DNA from: Amaranthus tricolor
Taxonomy: Eukaryota; Streptophyta; Magnoliopsida; Caryophyllales; Amaranthaceae
Assembly (NCBI RefSeq): GCF_026212465.1
Contig: NC_080048.1
Span: forward strand, 21,688,658 to 21,752,657
Direction: 5' to 3'
DNA length: 64,000 nt
The notes below the pieces were generated by a model that was given only the letters and a program-made list of their open reading frames with translations, was not told the DNA's origin and ran no database searches. Positions 28,801-40,160 of the stretch are shown here, in pieces (the first letter of the stretch is position 1; every line of letters begins with the position of its first letter). The translations under genes were made by a program, and so were the position numbers.

Positions 28801-31800
28801 AGTATTGTGTGCCATGTTTCGTGCAAAACAAACCAAGTTTAAGCTACATTTATGCACGAAAGTTCCAAAAAGGCTTAATAACCACATAAAATCCCAACTT
28901 AACACGTACTTTCTTGCATATGACTATAATTTTAAATTCTAACCTCATCAAAACAATAATATATACGAAATAGTGTTGTGTGCCAAGTTTCGTGTAAAAC
29001 AAACCATGTTTGACCTACCTTATGCGCGAAAGTTCCAAAAAAGCTTAAAAGCCCATAAAGTCGATACTGAACATGTAATTTCTAGCATATGACTATGATT
29101 TTCAATTTTAACCATTTTAATACAATAATATATACCAAATAGTGTAGTGTGCCACGTTTCGTGCAAAACAAACCAAGTTTGAGCAACTTTATGCGCGAAA
29201 GTGCCAAAACCACTTAAAAAGTCATAAAATCGAAATTTAACACATAATTTCTAGCATATGACTATGATTTAAAATTCTAACCATTTCAACACAATAATAT
29301 ATACCATCTAGTGTTGTGTGCAATGTTTCGTGCAAAACAAACCAAGTTTGAGTTACTTTGTGGGCGAAAGTACCAAAAAGCTGAAAAACCCATAAAATCA
29401 CAACTTAACAAATAATTTCCAGCATATGACTATGATATTAATTCTAACCACATCAACACCAGAACATATACCAAATAGTGTTGTGTGCGAAGTTTCGTGC
29501 AAAACAAACGAAGTTTGAGCTACTTTGTGCCTAAAACTGCCAAAAAGGCTTGAAAACCAATAAAATCGCAACTTAACACGTAATTTCTAGCATATGACTA
29601 TGATTCTCATTTCTAACCACCTCAACACAATAATATATACCAAATAGTATTGTGTGCCATGTTTCGTGCAAAACAAACCAAGTTTAAGCTACATTTATGC
29701 AAGAAAGTTCCAAAAAGGCTTAATAACCCCATAAAATCGCAACTTAACACGTAATTTCTTGCATATGACTATAATTTTAAATTCAAACCACTTCAACACA
29801 ATAATATATACCAAATAGTGTTGTCTGCCATGTTTCGTGTAAAAACAACCATGTTTGACCTACCTTATGCGCGAAAGTTCCAAAAAAGCTTTAAAAACCA
29901 TAAAATCGATACTGAACACGTAACTTCTAGCATATGACTATGATTTTCAATTCTAACCATTTTAATACAATAATATATACCAAATAGTGTACTGTGCCAC
30001 GTTTCGTGCGAAACAAACCAAGTTTGAGCTACTTTACGCGCGAAAGTTCAAAAAACACTTAAAAAGTCATAAAATCGCAATTTAACACGTAATTTCTAGC
30101 ATATGACTATGATTCTAAATTCTAACCACTTCAACACAATAATATATACCAAATAGTATTGTGTGCCATGTTTCGTGCAAAACAAACCAAGTTTGAGCTA
30201 CTTTATACACGAAAGTTCCAAAAAGGCTTAATAACCCCATAAAATCGCAACTTAACACGTAATTTCTTGCATATGACTATAATTTTAAAGTCAAACCACT
30301 TCAACACAATAATATATACCAAATAGTGTTGTCTGCCAAGTTTCGTGTAAAAAAAACCATGTTTGACATACCTTATGCGCGAAAGTTCGAAGAAAGCTTA
30401 AAAACCCATAAAATCGATACTGAACACGTAACTTCTAGCATATGACTATGATTTTAAATTCTAACCATTTTAATACAATAATATATACCAAATAGTGTAG
30501 TGTGTCACGTTTCGTGCAAAACAAACCAAGTTTGAGCTACTTTACGCGCGAAAGTTCAAAAAACACTTAAAAAGTCATAAAATCGCAATTTAACACGTAA
30601 TTTCTAGCATATGACTATGATTCTAAATTCTAACCACTTCAACACAATAATATATACCAATTAGTGTTGTGTGCAATGTTTCGTCCAAAACAAACCAAGT
30701 TTAAGCTACTTTATGGTCGAAGTACCAAAAAGGCTGAAAAACCCATAAAATCACAACTTAACAAATAATTTCTAGCATATGACTATAATATCAATTCTAA
30801 CCACGTCAACACCAGAATATATACCAAATAGTGTTGTGTGCCAAGTTTCGTGCAAAACAAACCAAGTATGAGCTACTTTGTGCCAAAAACTGCCAAAAAC
30901 GCCTAAAACCATAAAATCGCAACTTAACACGTAATTTCTAGCATATGACTATGATTTTAATTTCTAACCACTTCAACACAATAATATATACAAAATAGTA
31001 TTGTGTGCCATGTTTCGTGCAAAACAAACCAAGATTAAGCTACATTTATGTACGAAAGTTCCAAAAAGGCTTAATAACCACATAAAATCGCAACTTAACA
31101 CGTAATTTCTTGCATATGACTATAATTTTAAATTCTAACCTCTTCAAAACAATAATATATACGAAATAGTGTTGTGTGCCAAGTTTCGTGTAAAAGAAAC
31201 CATGTTTGACCTACCTTATGCGCGAAAGTTCCAAAAGAGTTTAAAATATATACCAAATCGATACTGAACACGTAATTTCTAGCATATGACTATGATTTTC
31301 AATTTTAACCATTTTAATACAATAATATATACCAAATCGTGTAGTGTGCCACGTTTCGTGCAAAACAAACCAAGTTTGAGCAACTTTATGCGCGAAAGTG
31401 CCAAAACCACTTAAAAAGTCATAAAATCGCAATTTAACACGTAATTTCTAGCATATGACTATGATTTTAAATTCTAACCATTTCAACACAATAATATATA
31501 CCATCTAGTGTTGTGTGCAATGTTTCGTGTAAAACAAACCAAGTTTGAGTTACTTTGTGGGCGAAAGTACCAAAAAGCTGAAAAACCCATAAAATTACAA
31601 CTTAACAAATAATTTCCAGCATATGACCATGATATCAATTCTAACCACGTGAACACCAGAACATATACCAAATAGTGTTGTGTGCGAAGTTTCGTGCAAA
31701 ACAAACCAAGTTTGAGCTACTTTGTGACTAAAACTGCCAAAAAGTATTGAAAACCAATAAAATCGCAACTTAACACGTAATTTCTAGCATATGACTATGA

Positions 31801-33829
31801 TTTTCATTTCTAACCACCTCAACACAATAATATATACCAAATAGTGTTGTGTGCCATGTTTCGTGTACAACAAACCTTTTTTGACCTACCTTATGCGCGA
31901 AAGTTCCAAAAAAGCTTAAAAACCCATAAAATCGATACTGAACACGCAATTTCTAGCATATGACTATGATTTTCAATTTTAACCATTTTAATACAGTAAT
32001 ATATACCAAGTAGTTAAGTGTGCCACGTTTCGTGCAAAACAAACCAAGTGTGAGCAACTTTATGCGCGAAAGTGCCAAAAACACTTAAAAAGTCATAAAA
32101 TCGCAATTTAACACGTAATTTCTAGCATATCACTATGATTTTAAATTCTAACCACTTCAACAGTATAATATATACCAATTAGCGTTGTGTGCAATGTTTC
32201 GTGCAAAACAAACCAAGTTTGAGCTACTTTATTCCTAAAACTGCCAAAAAAGCTTGAAAACCCATAAAATCGCAAATTAACACGTAATTTCTAGCATATG
32301 ACTATGATTTTCATTTCTAACCAGCTCAACACAATAATATATATACTAATTAGTGTTGTGTGCAATGTTTCGTGCAAAACAAACCAAGTTTGAGCTACTT
32401 TGTGCCTAAAACTGCCAAAAACGCTTGAAAACCCATAAAATCGCAACTTAACACGTAATTTCTACCATATGACTATGATTTTCATTTCTAACCACCTCAA
32501 CACAACAATATATACCAAATAGTATTGTGTGCCAAGTTTCGTGCAAAACAAACCAAGTTTGAGCTATTTTATGCGCGAAAGTGCCAAAAACACTTTAAAA
32601 GCCATAAAATCGCAATTTAACACGTAATTTCTAGCATATCACTATGATTTTAAATTCTAACCACTTCAACAGTATAATATATACCAATTAGCGTTGTGTG
32701 CAATGTTTCGTGCAAAACAAACCAAGTTTGAGCTACTTTATGCCTAAAACTGCCAAAAAAGCTTGAAAACCCATAAAATCGCAACTTAACACTTAATTTC
32801 TAGCATATGACTATGATTTTCATTTCTAACCACCTCAACACAATAATATATAACAAATAGTGTTGTCTGCCAAGTTTCGTGTACAAAAAACCATGTTTGA
32901 CATACCTTATGCGCGAAAGTTCAAAGAAAGCTTTAAAACCAATAAAATCGATACTGAACACGTAACTTCTAGCATATGACTATGATTTTAAATTCTAACC
33001 ATTTTAATACAATAATATATACCAAATAGTGTAGTGTGTCACGTTTCGTGGAAAACAAACCAAGTTTGAGCTACTTTATGCGCGAAAGTGCTAAAAACAC
33101 TTAAAAAGTCATAAAATCGCAATTTAACACGTAATTTCTAGCATATGACTATGATTTTAAATACTAACCACTTCAACACAATAATATATACCAATTAGTG
33201 TTGTGTGCAATGTTTCGTTCAAAACAAACCAAGTTTGAGCTACTTTGTGGGCGAAAGTACCAAAAAGGCCGAAAAACCCATAAAATCACAACTTGACAAA
33301 TAATTTCTAGCATATGACTATGATATCAATTCTAACCACGTCAACAGCAGAACATATACCAAATAGTGTTGTGTGCCAAGTTTCGTGCAAAACAAACCAA
33401 GTTTGAGCTACTTTGTGCCTAAAACTGCAAAAAAAGTCTTGAAAACCAATATGATCGCAACTTAACACGTAATTTCTAGCATATGACTATTATTTTCATT
33501 TCTAACCACCTCAACACAATAATATATACCAAATAGTATTGTGTGCCATGTTTCGTGCAAAACATACCAAGTTGGAGCTAGTTTATGCACGAAAGTTCCA
33601 AAAAAGCTTAATAACCCCACAAAATCACGACTTAACACGTAATTTCTTGCATATGACTATAATTTTAAATTTAAACCACTTCAACACAATAATATATACC
33701 AAATAGTGTTGTCTGCCAAGTTTCAGGTAAAAAAAACCATGTTTGACCTACCTTATGCGCGAAATTTCAAAGAAAGCTTAAAAAATCATAAAATTGATAC
33801 TGAACACGTAACTTCTAGCATATGACTAT
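28801..33829. repeat. Satellite array up to the retrotransposon, with local duplications
   Basis: A segment starting near 28800 recurs about 2.2 kb downstream (13 monomers): 'ataccatcta' at 29301 and 31498, and 'acatttatgcacg' / 'acatttatgtacg' near 28854 and 31042. A 3-monomer duplication (offset 508 bp) is marked by 'tttacgcgcgaaagttc' at 30033 and 30541. From here on M1 increasingly carries 'gtaacttctag' in place of 'gtaatttctag', a variant that dominates on the far side of the insertion. The segment ends in the TSD at 33825-33829. Confidence 0.88.
33825..33829. other. Target-site duplication, left copy (ACTAT)
   Basis: The bases ACTAT directly precede the LTR terminus TGTAGG and are repeated at 44536-44540 after the other LTR terminus. 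Removing the element and one ACTAT restores a normal satellite monomer, so the insertion site is exact. Five-base duplications are typical of Ty1/copia integrases. Confidence 0.95.
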
Positions 33830-35110
33830 TGTAGGAATGCTAATAGATGATCGAATGCAACAAGAGGGGGGGGTGAATTGTTGTGTTGTTAGTTTAAGAT
33901 TTTTTGCTCAACTTTTTGCGGAATTGTATCAAGTAAAGAACAAAACTTAAACTTAAAAACGAAAAGAAAAATAATAAAAGGAGACAAGAATTTTACGTGG
34001 AAACCTTCTTGGCCTAATAAGAAGGAAAAACCACGACCCCCCGGGATTTCAAAATTCTCACTATGTTAAGGCAATCAATTACAATTACACATAACAATGT
34101 TTTGCTTCACTTAAAGCTTCTCTATTCTCTAAATGCTTCTCTTAAAGCTTCTCTACTTTAGGCCTAATTCTCTTCTCTTCTATTCTCTCCTTCTCTTTCT
34201 CTTCTGACGATTCTCTCTTCTTCTACCCTTAGACTTCCCACAAGTCTAATTACAACATAACACTCAATTACCCTTTACAAGGCCAATTCTCATAAAGATC
34301 AAAATGAAATTGTTGCTCAAGAAAAATATTATGAATTAATTGGCATTTAAAAGAAAACTTAGAATATTTTTCTCAATTAAATGTCCCTTAGATGGACACT
34401 CTCAATGCAACATTCATTCATTCATCCATACCCACTGAACCGTAATTTCCCTCTTTTATAAGGGGAACAGCAAGCAGTGCACTCAGCCCATGTTCTCCAC
34501 GAGTTGCACATATCCCACGATCTCCATAACTTACTTACTCCCAAAGAAAATGGAAAGTTAGTTAAAGGTAGGAGTGGAATGTAACTGCTGTACACATGCA
34601 CGGTTAAAACATCATGGGTTAAGGAAGATCCTAAATTATAGGAGACCAATTCAAAGAAGAGAACAAGTCTCTTGAATTCCGAGTTTATAGGAGATAAACA
34701 AGGAATTGATTTTCTCCATGTTTTTAGGCGAATTAAAAATATTTTGCCAATTAATAAATAAATTTAATTAAGCAACTAATTAAATTTTAACCTTTTACAT
34801 TAACTAAAAACAGAAAACTTAATTTTCGTAATTTCCAGTCAATGTCTTCTTCAGACCTGTATCATGAGGAACAGCACACTGTCTCCATCTACAACTTTCG
34901 TCAGAACTTCAACTCTAGGAACAGTAAACTGTCTTCCAGAGCAATTGTCCAACTTCTTGGATATTTGAGACATGTACATCTTCCACGAATCAAGTCATAG
35001 GCTTCATCAACGATTCTCATTAAATCGGATATGTACCTACAAAACAATCTCTAATAATATGTTTGTTTATTTAAAAGTAAAATCATCATCAAAACCTTAA
35101 GAGGCCAACA
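33830..35110 (-). repeat. 3' LTR (1,281 bp)
   Basis: Begins TGTAGG and ends GGCCAACA on the plus strand (TG...CA). It is the 3' LTR because the element reads on the minus strand. It matches 43257-44535 almost throughout and has 8 G in the run near 33865, where the other LTR has 6. Contents include a TATA-like box at 34453-34460, a strongly pyrimidine-rich stretch at about 34110-34235 (purine-rich GAGA on the sense strand) and three GGAACAG motifs (34464, 34868, 34918). A 75-codon open frame at 34422-34649 is not thought to be a gene. Confidence 0.95.
34453..34460 (-). promoter_or_regulatory. Putative TATA box in 3' LTR
   Basis: The minus-strand sequence is TATAAAAG, a good plant TATA box about 650 bp into the LTR from its U3 edge. 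It is followed by the GA-rich tract. In this LTR it could drive transcription out of the element into the satellite. The transcription start is not determined. Confidence 0.5.
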
Positions 35111-35124
35111 AATTCCCCCTTTTT
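35111..35124 (-). other. Polypurine tract (plus-strand primer site)
   Basis: The minus-strand sequence AAAAAGGGGGAATT directly abuts the 3' LTR edge. This is the expected place and composition for the RNase H-resistant primer of plus-strand DNA synthesis. Confidence 0.9.
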
Positions 35125-35911
35125 GATGATGGCAAACTTTATAAACAAACTTAAGTGAAATAGAGTAAAACAAAATTCATAGAGCATACTAGAGATTAAA
35201 GTAACTCTAATTAACTTAGCAAATCAACTTGTTAGAATATAATTTACCAAGCATTCATAAACAAACAGTTTACTCTAAAATATCAAATATTTTTCAAAAG
35301 TTTTCAAAATTAATTAACTTGAAACTTAAATGAAATAAACTAAGTTAAACGAAAATTGACTGAATAAATTAACATAAATAAAATAAAACTAACATAATAA
35401 AACTATAATAAACCTAATAATAATAAACATAACTTATTAAGTATTTTCACAGAATCAAATATTCATGAGGATTCATGAGAACTTCAACAAACTTAGCAAC
35501 ACAGATGATCACTAAACTAGCATAAACACAGCAACACACATATCATTCATAAGAATCAATATAAATCAACAAGATATGTAGCTGTGTATTCACTGCTCCT
35601 GTTAAGTTTGTGCATAATCTTCCCCCTTTTGACATCAATCAAAAAGAATTGGGAGTTATCAAATCTCAGCACAAACCATATAGATTTGTTAGTGATGAAA
35701 ACAGCAAACAACAATAATAAAAGCAAGTGCTATGAACAATGATTAAACCTGCATAGAGTTAATTTTCATAGACCATAGAAAATAAAAACAAAGAAAAGTA
35801 GCAATTGTTCAAAGTTACAACAACCATGTACCCCAGATGGTACAAGGCAAAAAGAAAAATTGTTTGTTAAGTAATACAGCCAACAAATCATTAAATTTTT
35901 GAGTAGAGGGA
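35125..35911 (-). other. Non-coding 3' region of the retrotransposon with an extra polypurine tract
   Basis: About 0.8 kb of A-rich sequence lies between the envelope-like ORF and the terminal polypurine tract, with no sizeable reading frame. A second polypurine copy, AAAAGGGGGAA on the minus strand, lies at 35620-35630. It shares with the terminal copy a 'TGATG'-like lead-in. Multiple polypurine copies in the 3' untranslated region have been described for Sireviruses. Confidence 0.7.
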
Positions 35912-37696
35912 TCAAGGGTCAGTCTCTTCTTCATCAATGTACTCAGTCTGCACCTCCACTGTGTCCAGCTTGGCACCAAGGTGTTGTTCCATTTGGTTTA
36001 GCTTATCCACAATAGAAGCAAGCGAGACACGAGTTTCATCCTGAAATGCAATGAATTGAGACTGTAGATCAAGGAGCTTGAAGAGAATGGAATGTAAGGA
36101 AACTGCAGGAACAGAGTCAAAGTTAGTACAGCCAATATTGGGTGAAGTGTGTGATTGTGGTGGTGGTGTACATGGGATAGGTGATGGTGGTGGTGATGGA
36201 ATTTGATGTGGTGGTGAATTGGCTGGCTTGGGAGAGGTAGGTTCATCAGATGTTGGCTCAGGGATGGTGTCAGATGGTGTTTCATCAACCAAAGTAGCCT
36301 TGCGTTTCGAGGCCAACCTCCTACTCTTCCTTTGCATTGACTTAGCCTTTTTCCTCATAGCCAACACAATCTCTTCATCACTGGAATCACTGCAGAGATT
36401 GTGAGGAACATTTTCATCCAAGGCTTCCTTTTTCTTTTCCTTTTCCCCCTTACTTGCAGCTCCATCCTGTTCCTCTTTCTCAGATTTTTCAGTATTTTCA
36501 GAGGGAACAGGATCTTGTTCCTTTTCTTCCTCATTCTCCTTGTCCTCCTTTTTCTCCTCTTCCTCCTTTTCCTCCTTTTCTTCTTCAACCTCTTCAGCCC
36601 CTTCTTCTTCAGATTCAACTTCTACAACCTCCTCATGCATCAATACTCCCTCATCATTCAATTTTAAACGCAAATTTTGTAAACATTTAGCACCAATTTT
36701 CATATTGGGACCCATTGGGAACTCCAACCCTTCCAATGGGACCTCAAACTTCCAAAAAATCCATGTTAACAACCCTCCATAACCAATGAAACTTTTCTTT
36801 TCAATGCAGTCTGATAAATGAGAGATCATCAACGAAGGAAAATTTATTTTAATATGTTTTTCCATGCAGTAAATCAAGGTGGCATCACGCAAACTCACTT
36901 GACTACGTTTTGAGTTTCGTGGTAAGATAAATCTGCGAGCAACATTATACAACAATTTATGCATAGGGGACAGAACATTGTGACTGATCTTCCCCTTTTG
37001 ATCAACTCCTAAAAATTTTAAAATTGTTCGTTCATTAATGCCAGAAAATGCAATCTTTGACCCAATATGATATGTATCGAAACCAACATTGGGAACATTA
37101 AACCATTCCCCTAATAAAACGCTGTTAAATTCAATTTTAACAGTTTTAACAACACTAGAACACATACCGCCATCATTAGAGAAATTTACAATAAATTCTC
37201 TCATTAGGTTTGGAAAAATCGAATTGCAACTGTAGTTTGACATCAATGATTCCCATTCTTGAAACTTTAAAATGTCATGCAATCTAGGAAAGTTAGTAGA
37301 ATCATACCAATATTTGTCCAACCCAAACCCTACAGTCATCTCCTTTGAAACTTCTTCTGCGCTGTTTGGATCAACATGCTTCGATCGCTTAACTACTCTA
37401 GAAGATGAACCACCTGTTGACATTTTTCTTTTGGTACTAGTGGGTTCAGTGGAGTGTTTTGGTGATTCTTGTGTGGTTTCAGTTGGTGTGGGTGGTGCAT
37501 CCTGCAGTAATGGTGGTGGAAGAACTACTCTTAGTGGTTTTGGTTGATCGGGCATACAGGATTTGGGAGTTTTCTTGCCTGATTTAGAGGATTTGGGGGT
37601 TTTCATTTTTGAATTTTTTGAAGGTTTTGAGCGAGAAGGAAGGACGGTTTCTTGGGGGATTGAGAGAAGGTTTGGGAAGGTAATGGGTAATGACAT
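35912..37696 (-). CDS. Envelope-like ORF of the retrotransposon (594 aa)
   Basis: This intact 594-codon frame lies downstream of pol, the position of the 'env-like' gene of SIRE/Maximus elements. Its function is not established. The N-terminus (about 1-110) is basic and rich in Pro, Ser and Lys. A folded, mixed core (about 115-345) contains 'GEWFNVP' and 'RDATLIYCMEKHIKINFPSL', which resemble plant proteins annotated as putative transposon or envelope-like. Next comes a Glu/Lys-rich acidic tract (about 349-425), a Pro/Ser segment (about 482-509) and a likely C-terminal coiled coil (about 532-589). I see no signal peptide and no convincing membrane anchor, so a classical fusion role is not supported. 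It is in a different frame from pol (stop at 38136), so SIRE1-style read-through cannot express it here; a subgenomic or spliced RNA would be needed. The ATG at 37696 is the first in frame. Confidence 0.65.
   Translation of the reverse strand: MSLPITFPNLLSIPQETVLPSRSKPSKNSKMKTPKSSKSGKKTPKSCMPDQPKPLRVVLPPPLLQDAPPTPTETTQESPKHSTEPTSTKRKMSTGGSSSRVVKRSKHVDPNSAEEVSKEMTVGFGLDKYWYDSTNFPRLHDILKFQEWESLMSNYSCNSIFPNLMREFIVNFSNDGGMCSSVVKTVKIEFNSVLLGEWFNVPNVGFDTYHIGSKIAFSGINERTILKFLGVDQKGKISHNVLSPMHKLLYNVARRFILPRNSKRSQVSLRDATLIYCMEKHIKINFPSLMISHLSDCIEKKSFIGYGGLLTWIFWKFEVPLEGLEFPMGPNMKIGAKCLQNLRLKLNDEGVLMHEEVVEVESEEEGAEEVEEEKEEKEEEEKKEDKENEEEKEQDPVPSENTEKSEKEEQDGAASKGEKEKKKEALDENVPHNLCSDSSDEEIVLAMRKKAKSMQRKSRRLASKRKATLVDETPSDTIPEPTSDEPTSPKPANSPPHQIPSPPPSPIPCTPPPQSHTSPNIGCTNFDSVPAVSLHSILFKLLDLQSQFIAFQDETRVSLASIVDKLNQMEQHLGAKLDTVEVQTEYIDEEETDP
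36990..36999 (-). other. Polypurine-like copy inside the envelope-like ORF
   Basis: The minus-strand sequence AAAAGGGGAA is flanked by the near-palindrome TTGATC...GATCA and encodes part of 'VDQKGKIS'. It resembles the terminal (35113) and internal (35620) tracts. It may be a third priming site or chance in a Lys/Gly-coding stretch. Confidence 0.35.
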
Positions 37697-38135
37697 GAAG
37701 CAGGGGTTTTTAAATGATTGAAGTGACGGTTACTCCTCCAAGTCCCATCTCTTTATTGCCTTTGCATTACTTGAGTGAAGAAGAATCGTTTTCCCAAAAC
37801 TCTCAATTCCATCTCTTTATTGGCCGTACAAAAAAAATGTGAAATATGAATAAAATATGAAATAAGAAATTTTAAAAAAATTAATTATGATTTTATGAAA
37901 TATTAACAATATATTATGATATTATGATATTATGAAATATTATGAAGAAAATAATGAACATATTGCTTTGGTCTGATTGAATTAACAACATGCAAACGTA
38001 AAAACATTCATAGTACTAACTTTATTACGTGTTTACCTGATCCATGCAATAATTTATTTTCAATCAAGATTTTGAGATTGATTCATGACCTTTTCATTTT
38101 CATGATGCTTCAATGGGAAATATATGCAACTAACT
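37697..38135 (-). other. AT-rich spacer between pol and the envelope-like ORF
   Basis: These 439 bp contain repeated 'atgaaatatta'-type words and no meaningful reading frame. A promoter or splice acceptor for the downstream ORF might lie here, but I cannot point to one. Confidence 0.6.
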
Positions 38136-40121
38136 TTAGTGGAGCTTGATCATACCAAGTTCCAATCTCATCTTTTCATATTGTTCCCTAGGAAGTGGTT
38201 TGGTCAGAATATCTGCAACTTGTTCATTTGTGTTAACATGCTTCAGTACAATATTTTTGTGTTCTACGTTATCCTTAAGAAAATGATGTCTAATATGTAT
38301 ATGTTTAGCACGTGAATGATGCACTGGATCTTTAGATATACATATGGCACTAGTATTATCACAATAAATAGGAATGCATTCAACTTTAATACCAAAATCT
38401 CTAAGTTGCTGTTTTATCCAAAGCATTTGGGAACAGCAAGTTGCTGCTGCTACGTATTCAGCTTCTGCAGTGGATAATGCAACCGTATTTTGTTTCTTGG
38501 AACTCCATGAAACTAAACATGAGCCAAGATATTGTACCATACCTGATGTACTCTTTCTCTTAACAAGATCACCAGCATAATCTGCATCACTAAAACCTTT
38601 TAAATCATAAACATCACTTTTAGGATAAAATAGGGACAAGTCGTCTGTTCCCTTCAAATATCTCAAAATTCTCTTTACTGCCGTGAGATGTGATTCTTTA
38701 GGACTTGATTGAAATCTAGCACATAAACCAACACTAAAAGAAATATCAGGTCTACTTGCAGTTAGATACAATAAAGAACCTATCATGCCTCTATACATGG
38801 TTTGATCTACATTGGTCCCATTTAGGTCTTCATCTAGTCTAACATTGGTAGCCATAGGTGTGTGGTTGGATTTAGAATTGTTTAGTCCATATTTCTTAAG
38901 AAGTTCTTTAATGTATTTTTGTTGATGAATCAAGATACCATTTTCAGTTTGTTTAATTTGCAAACCAAGGAAGAAATTTAATTCTCCCATCATGCTCATT
39001 TCAAATTCTGTACCCATAAGGTTAGCAAATTCTTTACATAACAGATCATTAGTAGCACCAAAAATAATATCATCAACATAAATTTGAACAACCAAAATAT
39101 TAGAACCTTTATTCTTAAAGAACAAGGTTTTGTCGATTTTTCCTCTTACAAAGTTGTTTTGAATCAAAAACTTTGAAAGTCTTTCGTACCATTGCCTAGG
39201 AGCTTGCTTCAAGCCATATAGGGCTTTGTCAAGCTTGTAGACATGATTAGGACAAGAGGTATTCTCAAAACCTGGGGGTTGTTCCACAAAAACTTCTTCA
39301 TCAAGATAACCATTCAAAAAAGCACATTTCACATCCATTTGATATAGTTTAAAATTCATAAATGCAGCAAAAGAAATTAAGATTCGGATAGCCTCTAACC
39401 TTGCTACTGGAGCAAAAGTCTCAGTGTAATCAATACCTTCTTGTTGATTATAACCTTTAACCACGAGTCTAGCTTTATTTCTAACAATTATTCCATGCTC
39501 ATCAAGCTTGTTCCGAAATACCCATTTCAAACCAATAACTTTCTTGTTTTTCGGTTTGGGTTCCAAGTGCCACACTTTATTTCTTTCAAACTCATTTAAT
39601 TCATCTTGCATGGCAACTATCCAATCGGAATCCTTCAAAGCTTCCTCGTGATTTTTTGGTTCAAGTGATGATAGGAACGCAAAGTGTGCACAAAAGTTTC
39701 TCAATTGAGATCTAGTTTGTGTTCCCTTATTTATATCACTTATAATTGAATCAAGAGGATGATATCTTTGATACTTCCAAGGTTTAGGCACAAATTCTCT
39801 TGAAGGAACAGTAGCATGTTCTTGTTCAGCATCTTGATTGACATTCTGTTCATCTGCTGGATCATCTTGTTCATCTGTGGGAACAGCTGGATTTGGAACA
39901 GTCTGCTGGTCTTGTTGTGCTGGCAGTTCCTGGACTTGATCAGTTTCTTCTGCCACTTCTTGTATTAACTGTTCACTTGCTGTTCCATGATCTTGCACTT
40001 TAATTCCTTCATCATCATCTTCCAAGTTTGCAAGACCTATTTTAATATTACTTGTTTCCTGTTCACTTGTTGAAAAGTTAGTTTCATCAAAGATTATGTG
40101 AACAGACTCCTCTACACTCAT
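38136..40121 (-). CDS. pol: Reverse transcriptase-RNase H part of pol (661 aa from the first ATG)
   Basis: This is the C-terminal part of the copia polyprotein. It copies element RNA into DNA inside the virus-like particle. After a variable acidic linker (about 1-165) comes the Ty1/copia RT ('[13 protein letters not shown]' type start, 'KARLVVKG', '[15 protein letters not shown]', '[11 protein letters not shown]'), with the catalytic YVDD at residues 348-351. RNase H follows, with 'SDADYAGD' (about 512), 'STAEAEY' (about 553), 'CDNTSA' (about 590) and the C-terminal 'VADILTKPL'. All key residues are present and no frameshift is seen. The ATG at 40121 is probably not a natural start. The frame continues upstream for 12 more sense codons to an in-frame TAA (40158-40160), beyond which is integrase. 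The stop at 38136-38138 is the natural pol end. Confidence 0.93.
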   Translation of the reverse strand: MSVEESVHIIFDETNFSTSEQETSNIKIGLANLEDDDEGIKVQDHGTASEQLIQEVAEETDQVQELPAQQDQQTVPNPAVPTDEQDDPADEQNVNQDAEQEHATVPSREFVPKPWKYQRYHPLDSIISDINKGTQTRSQLRNFCAHFAFLSSLEPKNHEEALKDSDWIVAMQDELNEFERNKVWHLEPKPKNKKVIGLKWVFRNKLDEHGIIVRNKARLVVKGYNQQEGIDYTETFAPVARLEAIRILISFAAFMNFKLYQMDVKCAFLNGYLDEEVFVEQPPGFENTSCPNHVYKLDKALYGLKQAPRQWYERLSKFLIQNNFVRGKIDKTLFFKNKGSNILVVQIYVDDIIFGATNDLLCKEFANLMGTEFEMSMMGELNFFLGLQIKQTENGILIHQQKYIKELLKKYGLNNSKSNHTPMATNVRLDEDLNGTNVDQTMYRGMIGSLLYLTASRPDISFSVGLCARFQSSPKESHLTAVKRILRYLKGTDDLSLFYPKSDVYDLKGFSDADYAGDLVKRKSTSGMVQYLGSCLVSWSSKKQNTVALSTAEAEYVAAATCCSQMLWIKQQLRDFGIKVECIPIYCDNTSAICISKDPVHHSRAKHIHIRHHFLKDNVEHKNIVLKHVNTNEQVADILTKPLPREQYEKMRLELGMIKLH

Positions 40122-40157
40122 TGTTCTCTTATTATAAACTCTGTAAGCTTTACTTTG

Positions 40158-40160
40158 TTA
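40158..40160 (-). other. In-frame TAA splitting integrase from RT
   Basis: The codon falls right after the copia-conserved 'FLGYS' at the end of integrase. The downstream codons continue the typical family sequence '[11 protein letters not shown]' in the same frame. It is therefore a nonsense change within pol, not a natural gene boundary. Confidence 0.88.

Noticed and set aside
618..33500. Dozens of short minus-strand frames (60-98 codons) in the left satellite, many with 'HKVAQTWFVLHETWHTTLFGIYYC'
   Set aside because: They are the satellite read on one strand. The same peptide recurs once per monomer, frames stop or shift at monomer edges because the length is not a steady multiple of three, and there is no start context or independent conservation.
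1..33829. CRISPR-like direct repeats
   Set aside because: The repeated units adjoin directly at ~169 bp with no unique spacers, and the setting is plant satellite DNA.
34422..34649. 75-codon frame in each LTR (also 43847-44074)
   Set aside because: It overlaps the TATA-like box and U3/R region, has no known domain and exists twice only because the LTR is duplicated.
35998..37547. Several plus- and minus-strand frames overlapping the envelope-like ORF, such as Phe/Leu- or His-rich ones
   Set aside because: These are shadows of the Glu/Lys- and Pro-rich coding sequence in other frames, with low complexity and no recognisable domain.
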